Below, in pieces: positions 18,056 through 26,904 of a DNA stretch of 64,000 nt (the first letter of the stretch is position 1; every line of letters begins with the position of its first letter). The stretch comes from Streptosporangiales bacterium (lineage in GTDB: Bacteria; Actinomycetota; Actinomycetes; Streptosporangiales; WHSR01): assembly GCA_009379995.1 (NCBI GenBank), contig WHSR01000001.1:1-64000 (forward strand). The letters are read 5' to 3'. The notes under the pieces were generated by a model. The model did no database searches. It was not told the DNA's origin and was given only the letters and a program-made list of their open reading frames with translations. A program made the translations under genes and the position numbers.

Positions 18056-18799
18056 GTGCATCCCGAGCCGATCACCCGGTTCCCACCCCGGGCGGTCCAC
18101 CGTCCCCTGGCGACCCAGGGCTGGCGCGACGTCACCTTCTTGCACTGGCCCTACGACCCGGTCGACGTGCGCCGCGTGTTGCCCCCGCAGGTCGAGCCGG
18201 ACATCCACGAAGGGACGACGTACGTGGGCGTAGTCGGCCTGCGGATGGTCCGGGTTCGCCTCGCGGGTACGCCGCCGCTGCCTTATCTAGGTGACTTTCT
18301 GGAAACCAACGTGCGGGTCTACTCCGTCGACCGGGCCGGGCGTCGCGGGGTCGTCTTCCTCTCGATGGAGGCCTCCCGGCTTGCCTTCGTCCTGGGCGCT
18401 CGCGGCGCGGCTCAGCTGCCGTACCGCTGGGCGGCCATGCACCTGGATCGGGATCGGGACGGCGTACTGCTCGACTACCGTACGACCAGGCGCTGGCCGC
18501 GGCCGAGGCGCGCAGGCCTGCGCTTCCGGGTATCCATCGGAGGGCCGGTCGACGGGACGCCGCTGGATCGTTTCGTTGCAGACCGATGGGGTCTGCACGC
18601 CTCCACCCGCCGCGGGCGTCTTCGGTACCTCCCCGTCGCCCACGAGCCCTGGCCCCTGCACTCGGCGGAGCTCGTGGAGTTCCGCGAAGAAGGACTGTTG
18701 GAGGCCGCCGGGCTGCCGGCTCCGCAGGGTCCTCCGACGAGCGTGCTGTACGCGCCGTCGACGCACAGCAGGATCGGCATCCCGATATCGGATCGGTGA
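18056..18799 (+). CDS. YqjF family protein (DUF2071)
   Basis: A 247-residue soluble protein of the DUF2071/YqjF family, with an acetoacetate-decarboxylase-like fold. The first block (TFLHWPYDPVDVRRVLPP) and the FLETNVRVY segment near residue 80 are characteristic. No catalytic lysine can be assigned with confidence, and the family has no agreed function. It begins with GTG 28 bases after the preceding gene and may be co-transcribed with it. Confidence 0.82.
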   Translation: MHPEPITRFPPRAVHRPLATQGWRDVTFLHWPYDPVDVRRVLPPQVEPDIHEGTTYVGVVGLRMVRVRLAGTPPLPYLGDFLETNVRVYSVDRAGRRGVVFLSMEASRLAFVLGARGAAQLPYRWAAMHLDRDRDGVLLDYRTTRRWPRPRRAGLRFRVSIGGPVDGTPLDRFVADRWGLHASTRRGRLRYLPVAHEPWPLHSAELVEFREEGLLEAAGLPAPQGPPTSVLYAPSTHSRIGIPISDR

Positions 18800-18826
18800 G
18801 CAGCACTGCCGCTACGAGTCAAATGG

Positions 18827-18911
18827 CGGTGGAGGTGGGATTTGAACCCACGGAGGGTTGCCCCTCACGCGCTTTCGAGGCGCGCGCCCTCGGCCACTAG
18901 GCGACTCCACC
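18827..18911 (-). tRNA. tRNA-Ser (anticodon CGA)
   Basis: An 85-base tRNA on the minus strand: acceptor GGTGGAG/CTCCACC, D arm GCCTAGTGGCCGAGGGC, anticodon loop CCTCGAAAG (anticodon CGA), a long variable arm and T arm GGTTCAAATCC. No CCA is encoded. It is a second serine tRNA within 3 kb, as in other actinomycete genomes. Confidence 0.95.
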
Positions 18912-18932
18912 ACGCCTGAGGGTACCGGATAC

Positions 18933-19799
18933 TCAGGTCGCTACGAGCGCCGTCCGGTTGGCGGCGAGGAAGCCCGCGACCGACGTGGGCTCGCGGCCGC
19001 CGATACGCTCGACTACGTCGCTGACGACGTCGAGCCAGCCCTCGCGTGCCGCCTTCCCGAAACTGGCCGAGCTCCGCGCCACCGGCTCGGGCATCCCTCG
19101 CTCGACCATGCCGGCGATGGCCTCATCGTCGGTCAGCGGTTGGTACCGCACCGGCCGACCGGTCACCTCGGTCAGGATGGCCGCGATCTCGCTGTCGGTC
19201 GCGGCGGCCGGCCCGGTCACGTCCAGCAGCTCGCCCTCGTGCCCGCCATCGGCGAGCAGCGCAGCGGCGACCGCGGCAACGTCCTCGCGAGCGACGTACC
19301 CGGTGGCGCCGTCGCCCCTGTTGCTGGCCAGCACACCACTGGCGACCGCGCCGGGCGCGGTGAAGAGGGTCATCTCGCAGTAGAGGCTCTCCCGGAGCAG
19401 GGTGTGGGTCAGTCCCGACTCCGCCAGCGCCCGCTCGGTCTCCCGGTGGTCGACGGCGATGACGGCAGGGTTGTCGGGCTCGCCTGCCCGAACCATCGAG
19501 GTATAGAGGACGTGTCCGACTCCCGCCTCGGCCGCGGCCCGTACCGCGTTGGTGTGCTGCTGGATCCGGCCGGGGCCGGGTACGTCGGTGCTGATCAGGA
19601 GCAGCCGCTCGGCCCAGTCGAACGCCCTCACCAGCCCGTTCGGGTCGTTGAAGTCGGCCGGCCGGGTAGCGACGCCGAGATCCGCGATCTTCTCAGGGGT
19701 ACGGCTTAGCGCGACCACCCGGGCCGCATCCACCCGCTCCAGTAAGAAACTGACGGTACGCCTGCCGAGCCGCCCCGATGCCCCACCCACCACGATCAT
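18933..19799 (-). CDS. NmrA-like NAD(P)-binding oxidoreductase
   Basis: A 288-residue atypical short-chain dehydrogenase of the NmrA/quinone-reductase (QorB-like) type. The dinucleotide motif GGASGRLGRRT is at the N-terminus, and the strand TRPADFNDPNGLVRAF and the YTSMVRAG block follow. There is no classical YxxxK pair. The ATG at 19799 is preferred because GAGGGAGA precedes it. A longer frame upstream lies over the tadA gene. Substrate unknown. Confidence 0.8.
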   Translation of the reverse strand: MIVVGGASGRLGRRTVSFLLERVDAARVVALSRTPEKIADLGVATRPADFNDPNGLVRAFDWAERLLLISTDVPGPGRIQQHTNAVRAAAEAGVGHVLYTSMVRAGEPDNPAVIAVDHRETERALAESGLTHTLLRESLYCEMTLFTAPGAVASGVLASNRGDGATGYVAREDVAAVAAALLADGGHEGELLDVTGPAAATDSEIAAILTEVTGRPVRYQPLTDDEAIAGMVERGMPEPVARSSASFGKAAREGWLDVVSDVVERIGGREPTSVAGFLAANRTALVAT

Positions 19800-19809
19800 G
19801 GCGTCTCCC

Positions 19810-20277
19810 TCAGTCATTTCTTGGGCGGTGCTGAGCGAAGAACCGGGTGAGCATAGCACCGCATTCCTCGGCGAGGACGCCGCCCAGCACCTCGGGGCGG
19901 TGGTTGAGCCGTCGATCGCGGGCCACATCCCACAGGGAGCCGACCGCGCCGGCCTTCGGATCGACGGTGCCGTACACCACCCGGGCGACACGGGCCAGCA
20001 CCGCCGCGCCCGCGCACATGGTGCACGGTTCCAGCGTCACCACCAGGGTGCAGCCGGTGAGACGCCATTCTCCGCGGACCGCGGCCGCCTCCCGCAGGGC
20101 GAACATCTCGGCGTGTGCGGTTGGGTCGCCGCGGGCCTCCCGCTCGTTGTGGCCCCGTCCGACGACCTCACCCTCGGCGTCCAGCACCACGGCGCCCACC
20201 GGAACATCGCCGGCCGCGGGCGCCCGCTCGGCCTCCGCAAGGGCGAGCCGCATCGCGGGCGCGTACGGTCGGCCCAT
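19810..20277 (-). CDS. tadA: tRNA adenosine(34) deaminase
   Basis: A 155-residue zinc deaminase that converts A34 to inosine in tRNA-Arg(ACG). The zinc site is clear: HAEMFAL (His ligand and proton-shuttling Glu) and PCTMCAGA (two Cys ligands). It resembles cytosine deaminases, but the size and neighbours fit TadA. It overlaps the partner gene upstream (20277) and ends ten bases before the NmrA-like gene. Confidence 0.9.
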   Translation of the reverse strand: MGRPYAPAMRLALAEAERAPAAGDVPVGAVVLDAEGEVVGRGHNEREARGDPTAHAEMFALREAAAVRGEWRLTGCTLVVTLEPCTMCAGAAVLARVARVVYGTVDPKAGAVGSLWDVARDRRLNHRPEVLGGVLAEECGAMLTRFFAQHRPRND

Positions 20278-20780
20278 CAGCGCAGCTTGTCGAGCTCGCC
20301 AGCGAAGCTGACGCGGTCCGCGACCGCCGAGATTACGTCCCCGGGCAGTACTCCCTCTCTCGTGGTGAGGGCGAGGAGCTCGTCGGCGGGGATGCCGAGG
20401 TCCTCGAGCAGATCCACGTCTCCGCCGGGCTCGTCCGCCAGCGCGCGGGCCTGCTCTTCTTCCTCGTCGTCCTCGCCGGCCTGGGCAGTCTCCTCGGCGC
20501 CCTCGTACAGCAGGGCGGCCAGTTCGCTGGTCGTCGGGGCTCGGACATCCGAGATGAACACCCGCGGCTCACCGATGCCGTCCACCCGGAGGATGGCGAA
20601 CCACTCATCGTCCTCTTCGACGAAGAGGAGCGCCGGCTCGCCCTCCTCCGCCGCGTCGCGGATCACGTCGGTGACCTCGTCGAGGATCTCCAGGTCGTCC
20701 AAATCGACCTCGTCACCCGTCCACCCTCCCGGTACGCGGGCGAAGACGGCGGCGAAGTAGGGCACGTCACGCTCCCTCAA
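20277..20780 (-). CDS. tRNA adenosine deaminase-associated protein (copy 1)
   Basis: A 167-residue, very acidic protein of the family found next to tadA in actinomycetes. The conserved ending (DLLEDLGIPADELLAL...VLPGDVISAVADRV) is shared with the next gene. A run of Glu/Asp (EDDEEEEQ) occupies the middle. The role is unproven, and a physical or functional link to TadA is inferred from constant neighbourhood. Its stop overlaps the tadA start. Confidence 0.82.
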   Translation of the reverse strand: MRERDVPYFAAVFARVPGGWTGDEVDLDDLEILDEVTDVIRDAAEEGEPALLFVEEDDEWFAILRVDGIGEPRVFISDVRAPTTSELAALLYEGAEETAQAGEDDEEEEQARALADEPGGDVDLLEDLGIPADELLALTTREGVLPGDVISAVADRVSFAGELDKLR

Positions 20781-20786
20781 GCAGGC

Positions 20787-21281
20787 TCAGCCGATCGCAG
20801 CATCGAGGGCACGCTGGAACGGCTGGCCAAACCCGAGCCGGCCCGCGATGCTCGACAGCACCTCATCAGGGTAGAGATCCAGGTCTCCGGCGAGCGCCCC
20901 GAGTTCCATCTCATCCAGGCCGAGGTCGACGAAGATCGACATGTCGCCGACGGGAAGTACTTGGTCGAGATCCTCGTCATCGGGTACTGGGAGGTCGAGG
21001 TAGGTGAGAACCTGCTGGGCCAGCGGCCAGTCGACCGCCGCCGTCACGTCGGAAAGGAACAGCCGCGTGGTCGGTCCTTGCACACGCAGGATAATGAAGA
21101 AGTCATCGCCGACCGCGACGAGACCGAAGGTGCCTACCCGGCTCGGCGGTTGCTGGCGCAGCGCGGGGATCAGACCGTGCAGATCCTCGACGAGCTTCGC
21201 CGGGAGGAGCTCGGCCTCCCAGACCTCGTCGTCCTCCTGGTAGACCACGACAGCGAAGTCGCTCTCACTTACGTCCGTCAT
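20787..21281 (-). CDS. tRNA adenosine deaminase-associated protein (copy 2)
   Basis: A 164-residue acidic paralogue of the neighbouring gene. Shared blocks are FAVVVYQEDDEVWEAELL, the FIILRVQG strand, and the C-terminal helix set ending in DEVLSSIAGRLGFG. The MTDVSE start (21281) has GGGGTGG upstream, and a four-codon extension is possible. With copy 1 and tadA it forms a tightly packed operon. Confidence 0.8.
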   Translation of the reverse strand: MTDVSESDFAVVVYQEDDEVWEAELLPAKLVEDLHGLIPALRQQPPSRVGTFGLVAVGDDFFIILRVQGPTTRLFLSDVTAAVDWPLAQQVLTYLDLPVPDDEDLDQVLPVGDMSIFVDLGLDEMELGALAGDLDLYPDEVLSSIAGRLGFGQPFQRALDAAIG

Positions 21282-21450
21282 CGTCCACCCCACCGCCGTG
21301 ATCCTTCCGTGGGCATGGTGTCAGATACGACGCCCGGCCGTCTCGAAGGCGGCGCAGAAAGCAGGGAAAAGGGGCCATGCGCGCCGCGCGCGGCGAGTGC
21401 CTGGCGAGCGCGCGGACCGCGGAGGCGTAGACGCGAACGAACAATACTCG

Positions 21451-21741
21451 TCAAAGGCGGAAGGTCCGCATCCTCAGGGCCTCGTGAATCCGCGCCCGCC
21501 GCGAGCGCCTGGGGGCCACCCGTTTGCGGAGTTCCCGGGCCTCGGCAAGCTCGCGGAGAAAGATCGCCCGACGCCGACGACGGTCGCGGTCGGACTCCGC
21601 AGGCCTCAGCACTCTGTCGTCCTTGCGCTCCGTGTTCTTTTGTTCGCTTCGCCGCCCGCTCGCCGGGTACTCGCCGCGCTTGTTGCCCGCCGATGGCTCG
21701 CGTGCGTCACTCACGGCAGCCATGTCGCCATGCTTACCCAT
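21451..21741 (-). CDS. Small basic conserved protein
   Basis: About 96 residues, strongly Arg-rich. The last 40 residues (RRRAIFLRELAEARELRKRV, then ARIHEALRMRTFRL) match a short actinobacterial family ending in MRMRTF-R-aromatic, often annotated only as hypothetical. High charge suggests nucleic-acid or ribosome contact, which is inference. Several Met codons upstream (21741, 21723, 21801) could start it, and none has a strong ribosome site. Confidence 0.6.
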   Translation of the reverse strand: MGKHGDMAAVSDAREPSAGNKRGEYPASGRRSEQKNTERKDDRVLRPAESDRDRRRRRAIFLRELAEARELRKRVAPRRSRRARIHEALRMRTFRL

Positions 21742-21872
21742 GAGGTGGCCGCCGAACCAGTACCTGCGGACCGATAGCGAACGGATAGGGAACCGCAACA
21801 AACCGGTGGCCTTCCCGGGGACGCCGGGTTGGGGTGGGCGGCGCCGGGCGGACGCGGCTACGTTGGGCCGTC

Positions 21873-22511
21873 ATGCGGATCCTCGCCATCGAACACCCCC
21901 TTGTCGCCCACAAGCTGACGACGTTGCGGGACACCCGCACCGACTCACCCACGTTCCGGCGTCTCGCCGACGAGCTGGTGACCCTGCTCGCGTACGAGGC
22001 CACCCGCGGCGTACGGGTTTCCCCGGTGACTGTGCAGACGCCCCTCGCCCCGGCGGACGGCGTGCGTCTCGCCCCGCCGTCGCCGCTGGTCATCCCGGTG
22101 CTGCGCGCGGGTGTCGGGATGCTCGACGGGATGGCTCGGCTGCTACCTACCGCGGAGGTGGGTTTCTTGGGCATGGTGCGCGACGAGGGAACCCTCAAGG
22201 CCACTACCTATGCCACCAGGCTGCCGGAGGACCTCTCCGGCCGGCAGTGCTACGTGCTCGACCCCATGCTCGCCACCGGTGGCACCCTCGCCGCCGCGAT
22301 ACGCCTCCTTCTCGACCGAGGAGCCGCCGACGTCACAGCGATCTGTCTCCTCGCCGCCCCGGAGGGGCTGCGGTACATGGAGAGAGCCTTCGCCGGATCA
22401 CCGGAACCGATCAACGTTGTCGCCGCGGGAATCGACGAACGGCTCGATGAGCGAGGGTTCATCCTGCCCGGGCTCGGGGATGCCGGCGACCGCCTCTATG
22501 GGGTCCTTTGA
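21873..22511 (+). CDS. upp: Uracil phosphoribosyltransferase
   Basis: A 212-residue enzyme that makes UMP from uracil and PRPP in the pyrimidine salvage pathway. Features are [15 protein letters not shown] at the N-terminus, the PRPP loop [16 protein letters not shown] near residue 130, and [16 protein letters not shown] at the uracil-binding C-terminus. Length is standard (about 210). The ATG at 21873 lies eight residues before the conserved block. It stands alone in its orientation. Confidence 0.96.
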   Translation: MRILAIEHPLVAHKLTTLRDTRTDSPTFRRLADELVTLLAYEATRGVRVSPVTVQTPLAPADGVRLAPPSPLVIPVLRAGVGMLDGMARLLPTAEVGFLGMVRDEGTLKATTYATRLPEDLSGRQCYVLDPMLATGGTLAAAIRLLLDRGAADVTAICLLAAPEGLRYMERAFAGSPEPINVVAAGIDERLDERGFILPGLGDAGDRLYGVL

Positions 22512-23008
22512 GCCGTCTTCGGTCGAAACGGCGCGCCTTGCTCGACATCGGCGGGCCGGATCGCCATAATGCCACTCTCTTCGGGGCGACTGCTTCCGTG
22601 TATCTGTTTCGCTATCTCGACCTGTTCTGCGTGGAGTGGCAGCGTCATGGACCATATGTGGTGTAGAACACATCCCATGGCCGTCGCGGTTCGGCGCATT
22701 TCCCGGAAAAGGCACGTACGTGTGCTGTCGCGGACGGACGGCCCGGCGGTCGTAACCGGGGCGGCGAGAGGTGATATGGGGACAAGATGTGGACGAAACG
22801 GGTCACGCGGGGAGGGGTCCGGCGCATGGGGCCGATCCACCAGGTCGTATGGCCTCCGGAGGGGTTCGACGCGCATGTTACAGATGGTCATAATCTGGGT
22901 ACAGCGAGTAGTTGACTGGGATTCGACCAGGCCCGACCTCTGCTGCCCGCTCGGAGGCCCGGCGGGCGGCGGGCCCGAGCTGAGGCGATAAGAGGGTCGA
23001 GGAGCATC
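22512..23008 (+). other. Intergenic region with a possible promoter
   Basis: Nearly 500 bases without a recognisable gene. A TTCGAC...CATAAT pair (22865-22870 and 22889-22894, 18-base spacing) could be a promoter for the next gene. A short inverted repeat, ATGTG-N8-CACAT, is visible near 22655. Nothing else stands out. Confidence 0.35.
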
Positions 23009-23242
23009 ATGACCAACAGCACCACGGACCGGCATGACCGTCTGCGCGAGTACATTGAGGTCGTGGAGAGGCTGGCTCGGGAGTTCGACGGCGTGCACTC
23101 GCCGGCTACCGTGTCGCGGTGCGTCGATGCCGCGCGCCACGGCGCCCGAGACGTCACCGGTCACGCCACACCCGAGCTTGTCGTGCGCATCGCCCGCAAG
23201 CATCTGCAGGTGCTGGCGCTTGTTGCGGCGGAGCGGCGTTAG
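23009..23242 (+). CDS. Small helical protein, three-helix-bundle type
   Basis: A 77-residue soluble protein that is almost entirely alpha-helical by pattern. The segment VVERLAREFDGVHSPATVSR resembles the start of the actinobacterial three-helix-bundle dimerisation domain, found in many small proteins of unknown role. A good ribosome site (GAGGAG) is seven bases before the ATG. No partner gene is evident. Confidence 0.6.
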   Translation: MTNSTTDRHDRLREYIEVVERLAREFDGVHSPATVSRCVDAARHGARDVTGHATPELVVRIARKHLQVLALVAAERR

Positions 23243-23362
23243 AGGTGAACAAGAAAGAGACCAGGCTCTGTTACCTGCAGGTAAGGCTCTTCACGGTGGT
23301 AGGTGGGTAGTGTACAAAGGAGATTGGATTAGTGGGTCTGAGCGCGACGGGAGACGGGGACT

Positions 23363-23515
23363 ATGAAGAAGTACCTGACGTGGGCGCTAATAGCGTTCGT
23401 CGTCTTCTATGTGATCAGCTCCCCTGAGGGTGCGGCAGGCTTCGTCAGGGGTGCCCTCGGCGGATTGGCTGGCGCTGGTGAGTCCTTGTCCCGCTTTGTG
23501 AACGCCCTGTCATGA
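23363..23515 (+). CDS. Small single-pass membrane protein, 50 aa
   Basis: A short gene easily missed: an ATG after a G-rich ribosome site opens a 50-residue frame. Residues 4-20 (YLTWALIAFVVFYVISS) form one membrane helix, followed by a glycine-rich amphipathic part (GFVRGALGGLAGAGESL). Its stop overlaps the next gene (ATGA), so it is co-translated with the PH-domain protein. Homologous short proteins sit in the same place in other actinomycetes. The role is unknown. Confidence 0.75.
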   Translation: MKKYLTWALIAFVVFYVISSPEGAAGFVRGALGGLAGAGESLSRFVNALS

Positions 23516-24051
23516 GGCTGGTGACGCCCGGCGACTCGACGCCGGCGTCCGTGAACCGCTACCTGCTGCCTAGCGAGTCGCAGACGCAGGTGATCACGGT
23601 GCGGCGGCATCCCGCCGTGCTGCTCAGGCCCTTCGCGATTGTCTTCGGCGGGTTGGTCGTCGCCGGCTTGCTGACGAACACCGTGGCCCAGGGCCGCGGG
23701 ACGATGTTGACGGTCGTCTGGTGGGCGTGGATCGCCGTCGTCGTGTGGTTCGTCTGGAGGGTCGCCGAGTGGGCCGTCGAGTACGTGGTTATCACCTCGC
23801 AGCGATTGCTCATGGCAACCGGCCTCGTTACCCGCAAGGTCGCCATGATGCCGTTGTCGAAAGTCACCGACATGAGTTTCCAGCGGTCGGTGCTGGGGCG
23901 GATGCTCGGCTACGGTGAGTTTATTTTGGAGTCGGCCGGCCAGGATCAGGCGCTACGCAACATCACCTATATCCCGTATCCCGAGGCGCTCTACATCGAG
24001 GTTTGCGGCATGCTCTTTCCGAGCCCGAGCCGCGGCGGCAACGACGATTAG
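23512..24051 (+). CDS. Membrane protein with bacterial PH domain (DUF304)
   Basis: A 179-residue protein with two membrane helices (about residues 45-65 and 70-90) and a bPH2 domain after them. The hallmark is the block TSQRLLMATGLVTRKVAMMPLSKVTDMSF (shortened: TSQRLLMATGLV...PLSKVTD) near residues 100-125. Such proteins are membrane-bound and of unknown function. It is coupled to the upstream 50-residue membrane protein. Confidence 0.85.
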   Translation: MRLVTPGDSTPASVNRYLLPSESQTQVITVRRHPAVLLRPFAIVFGGLVVAGLLTNTVAQGRGTMLTVVWWAWIAVVVWFVWRVAEWAVEYVVITSQRLLMATGLVTRKVAMMPLSKVTDMSFQRSVLGRMLGYGEFILESAGQDQALRNITYIPYPEALYIEVCGMLFPSPSRGGNDD

Positions 24052-24083
24052 TAAAGCGTAGAGAGTAGTACGGCCCCTCGCCG

Positions 24084-26318
24084 TCACTCCGGTTCGTTGT
24101 CGGTGGGTGACGGGAAGCCTTCGTCCGGGCCGGGTCCTCCCGGTGGACCCTCGTTACCCTCGCCGCGGTTATCCGGACTCGGGCCTGGGCTGTCGCGGCG
24201 GCCCCCCCGACGATCGGAGTCCTCGTCCTCCGACTTGGGTTCCTCCCGCCGCAGTCCGGCGAAGAACCGCGGCTGCGGGGAGTTGAACTGGGAGACCGGC
24301 ATCCCGGCGTGGGCGGCGCTCATCGTCATCCGCCAAATGGGCGCGGGAAGAGTTGCTCCGTAGATGGTGCCGTAATACCGCCCGCCGATGCTGACGCCGG
24401 TCAGCGGGTGCTGCCGGCCACCCCGAGGGTCGCCCACCCACACGGCGGTGGCCAGATCCGGGGTGTAACCGGCGAACCACGCGGCGGAGTAGTCGTCGGT
24501 GGTGCCGGTCTTTCCGGCGGCCGGCCGCCCGATCCCCTGGCCCGCCGCCGTGCCCTTCGTGAGCACACCCTCGAGCACGTGCGTGAGCGCGTCGGCGACC
24601 TGCGGCCGCACCACCTGCTTGCAGTCGGCCTCGGGCACCTCGACGTCTCGGCCGTGCGAGCTTCTGATCGACGTGATCGCTGTCGGCTGGCAGTACTTGC
24701 CCCGCGCGCCGAACCCGGCGTAGGCGGCGGCCAGGTGCACCGCATCGACCTCGGGCGAGCCCAGGGTGAACGAGGGGTACACCGGGATCGGCGAGCCGTC
24801 CGCCTGGGCCATACCGAACTTGCGGGCCATCTTCACCGCGTCGCAGACCCCTACCCTCTTCTCCAGCTGCGCGAAGAACGTGTTCACCGAGTTCCACGTA
24901 CCGGTCATCAGGTTGAACGTGCCCGCCTCGCTGTCGCCCGCGTTGCCGACCGACCAGGAGCCGAGCGGTCGCCCGTCGCAGTCCTCGAAACCCGACAGCG
25001 TGACATGTGACGGCGAGGGGATGTACGCGCTGCCGTACGACATGCCCTCGTCGAGCGCGGTCAGCAGGGTGAAGGGCTTGAACGTCGACCCGGGCTGGGC
25101 TCCCAGGTTCCCACCGTGGGCATAGTCGGCCGCCAGGTTGACGGTGGTAGCGCCCTTCTTCGCGTCGTTTTCGTACTGCTTGCTGACCGCCATCGCCTTG
25201 ATCTTGCCCGTGCCCGGCTCGACGGTCGCGACGGAGGACGCCTTGTCGGCCTTCGCGGGTACGTAGTTGGTGAGCGCGCGCTGGGCGGCCCGTTGGACCT
25301 TCGGGGAGAGGGTGGTCTTGATCGTCAGTCCGCCGCGCAGCAGCAGGGCCAGGCGGTCGTCCCGGGTCTTGCCGAAGACGGGGTCCGTCTTGATCTCGTT
25401 CAGCACGTAGTCGCAGAAGAACGGCGCCTTCGTCCCCATACAGCCGTTCCGGGTGCTCTGCAGGTCCAGGCCGAGGCCGGCCTGCATGGCCTGGTCGGCC
25501 TGCTTCCGGCTGATCATGCCGAGCTGGGCCATGCGGCCGAGCACCACGTTCCGCCGCTCCCGGGCGGCCTCCGGATAGATCGCCGGGTTGTACGCCTGCG
25601 GACTCCTCACCAGGCCCGCGAGCAGCGCGGCCTCGCGCACCTCCAGCTCGGAGGCGTGCTTGCCGAAGAAGTGCCGGGCGGCCGCCTCGACTCCGTACGC
25701 GCCGTCACCGAAGTAGGTGATGTTCAGGTAGCGCTCCAGGATCTGCTCTTTCGAGTACTTCTTTTCGAGCCTGACCGCGTACCGCATCTCCCGCAGCTTG
25801 CTGCCGACGGTGGCGGAGCGGATGTCCAGCTTCTCCTCCTTGGTATCGGCGTTTTCGACGAGGACGTTCTCCACGTACTGCTGGGTGAGCGTGGAACCGC
25901 CCTGGCGGACCTCCCCGGCCCTGGCGTTGACGACGAGCGCCCGAATGACACCCTTGGAATCCACCCCGGTGTGCTGATGGAAGCGAGAATCCTCGATCGC
26001 GATGATCGCGTTCCGCATGATCGGTGCGATCTTGTCGACCGGCACCGAGATCCGGTTCTCGTAGTAAAAGGTGGCCAGCAACGAACCGTCGGCGGCGAGG
26101 ATCCGCGACCGTTCCGGCAGCGGCGGCGTGTCCAGCTCGTCCGGCAGCCGCTGGAACCCGTTCGCCGCGTTGCGCGCGGTGATGCCGGCGCCTCCCACCG
26201 CCGGGAACGCCAACCCCGCCACCAGGACACCCGCGATCGCACCGACGGCGGCCAGCCGTGCGCCCTTCCGCACCATGACCCGTCGTGCGATGTCCCCACG
26301 CTTGCTCCCCTGCACCAC
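24084..26318 (-). CDS. ponA2: Bifunctional penicillin-binding protein (PonA2-like)
   Basis: A 744-residue class A PBP that polymerises and cross-links peptidoglycan. After one N-terminal membrane helix comes the glycosyltransferase domain (EDSRFHQHTGVD with catalytic Glu; GGSTLTQQ). The transpeptidase domain has the SxxK motif in GSTFKPF, SVN in NSVNTFF, and AGKTGTTDD. A Pro/Glu/Asp-rich tail replaces the PASTA domain seen in some homologues. It is divergent from whiB, the same pairing as ponA2-whiB4 in Mycobacterium tuberculosis. The start is GTG. Confidence 0.95.
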   Translation of the reverse strand: MVQGSKRGDIARRVMVRKGARLAAVGAIAGVLVAGLAFPAVGGAGITARNAANGFQRLPDELDTPPLPERSRILAADGSLLATFYYENRISVPVDKIAPIMRNAIIAIEDSRFHQHTGVDSKGVIRALVVNARAGEVRQGGSTLTQQYVENVLVENADTKEEKLDIRSATVGSKLREMRYAVRLEKKYSKEQILERYLNITYFGDGAYGVEAAARHFFGKHASELEVREAALLAGLVRSPQAYNPAIYPEAARERRNVVLGRMAQLGMISRKQADQAMQAGLGLDLQSTRNGCMGTKAPFFCDYVLNEIKTDPVFGKTRDDRLALLLRGGLTIKTTLSPKVQRAAQRALTNYVPAKADKASSVATVEPGTGKIKAMAVSKQYENDAKKGATTVNLAADYAHGGNLGAQPGSTFKPFTLLTALDEGMSYGSAYIPSPSHVTLSGFEDCDGRPLGSWSVGNAGDSEAGTFNLMTGTWNSVNTFFAQLEKRVGVCDAVKMARKFGMAQADGSPIPVYPSFTLGSPEVDAVHLAAAYAGFGARGKYCQPTAITSIRSSHGRDVEVPEADCKQVVRPQVADALTHVLEGVLTKGTAAGQGIGRPAAGKTGTTDDYSAAWFAGYTPDLATAVWVGDPRGGRQHPLTGVSIGGRYYGTIYGATLPAPIWRMTMSAAHAGMPVSQFNSPQPRFFAGLRREEPKSEDEDSDRRGGRRDSPGPSPDNRGEGNEGPPGGPGPDEGFPSPTDNEPE

Positions 26319-26543
26319 ACGACCAGCCTACGACGGACGAGCCACACATAGCGGGCAGACCGCACGATCGGGGCAGGACTATGACCAGGCCTGGATATGG
26401 CCCGAGTGGGCCATTCCAGAATGGGTCCAACGGGGTCTGTTGTCCTGCGTGTTGGCTTCCGTACGTTCCGTAACGCGGCGCTTTGCTGTGGAGCCGTGAT
26501 GTCGTTCCTTGATCGGCAATCGACGGAGCCATTGAAGACCACG

Positions 26544-26565
26544 TATTCGAAGGAATATTCGAAGG
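26544..26565 (+). repeat. Tandem 10-bp repeat at the whiB ribosome site
   Basis: TATTCGAAGG occurs twice (26544-26553 and 26556-26565), with 2 bases between. Each copy holds the palindrome TTCGAA. The second ends five bases from the ribosome site of whiB. It lies in the untranslated leader or promoter, so it could bind a regulator or fold in RNA. Confidence 0.5.
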
Positions 26566-26574
26566 GAGTGGGCT

Positions 26575-26874
26575 ATGTGGATCACGGATTGGGCTTCTCG
26601 CGCCGCCTGCCGTAACACAGATCCCGATGCTCTTTTCGTCCAGGGTGCTGCGCAGAACCGCGCGAAGATGATCTGCCGTGGGTGCCCGGTACGCACGGAG
26701 TGTCTCGCCGACGCCTTGGACAACCGGATCGAGTTCGGCGTCTGGGGGGGTATGACCGAGCGGGAACGTCGTGCGCTGCTGCGCCGCCGTCCGGACGTGA
26801 AGTCGTGGCGTGAGCTGCTGCAGAACGCCCGTGAGGAATACGAGCGCGGCCGCGAGGAACTCGTCGTGACCTGA
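26575..26874 (+). CDS. whiB4: WhiB-family iron-sulfur regulator (WhiB4-like)
   Basis: A 99-residue redox-sensing transcription factor. The four iron-sulfur cysteines are C12, C34, C37 and C43 (spacing C-x21-C-x2-C-x5-C), followed by the GVWGGMTERER turn that contacts sigma factor. The C-terminal basic stretch (RRALLRRR) gives DNA contact. Placement between ponA2 and the ArsA-type ATPases is that of whiB4 (Rv3681c), hence the name. The start ATG has GAAGGGAG upstream. Confidence 0.93.
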   Translation: MWITDWASRAACRNTDPDALFVQGAAQNRAKMICRGCPVRTECLADALDNRIEFGVWGGMTERERRALLRRRPDVKSWRELLQNAREEYERGREELVVT

Positions 26875-26904
26875 CCGGCACCTCCGGGTGCCGGTCCCCC
26901 GGCG

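Noticed and set aside
20115-21743. Long plus-strand frame over tadA and the associated proteins
   Set aside because: The minus-strand genes carry the zinc motifs and family blocks. The plus frame has none.
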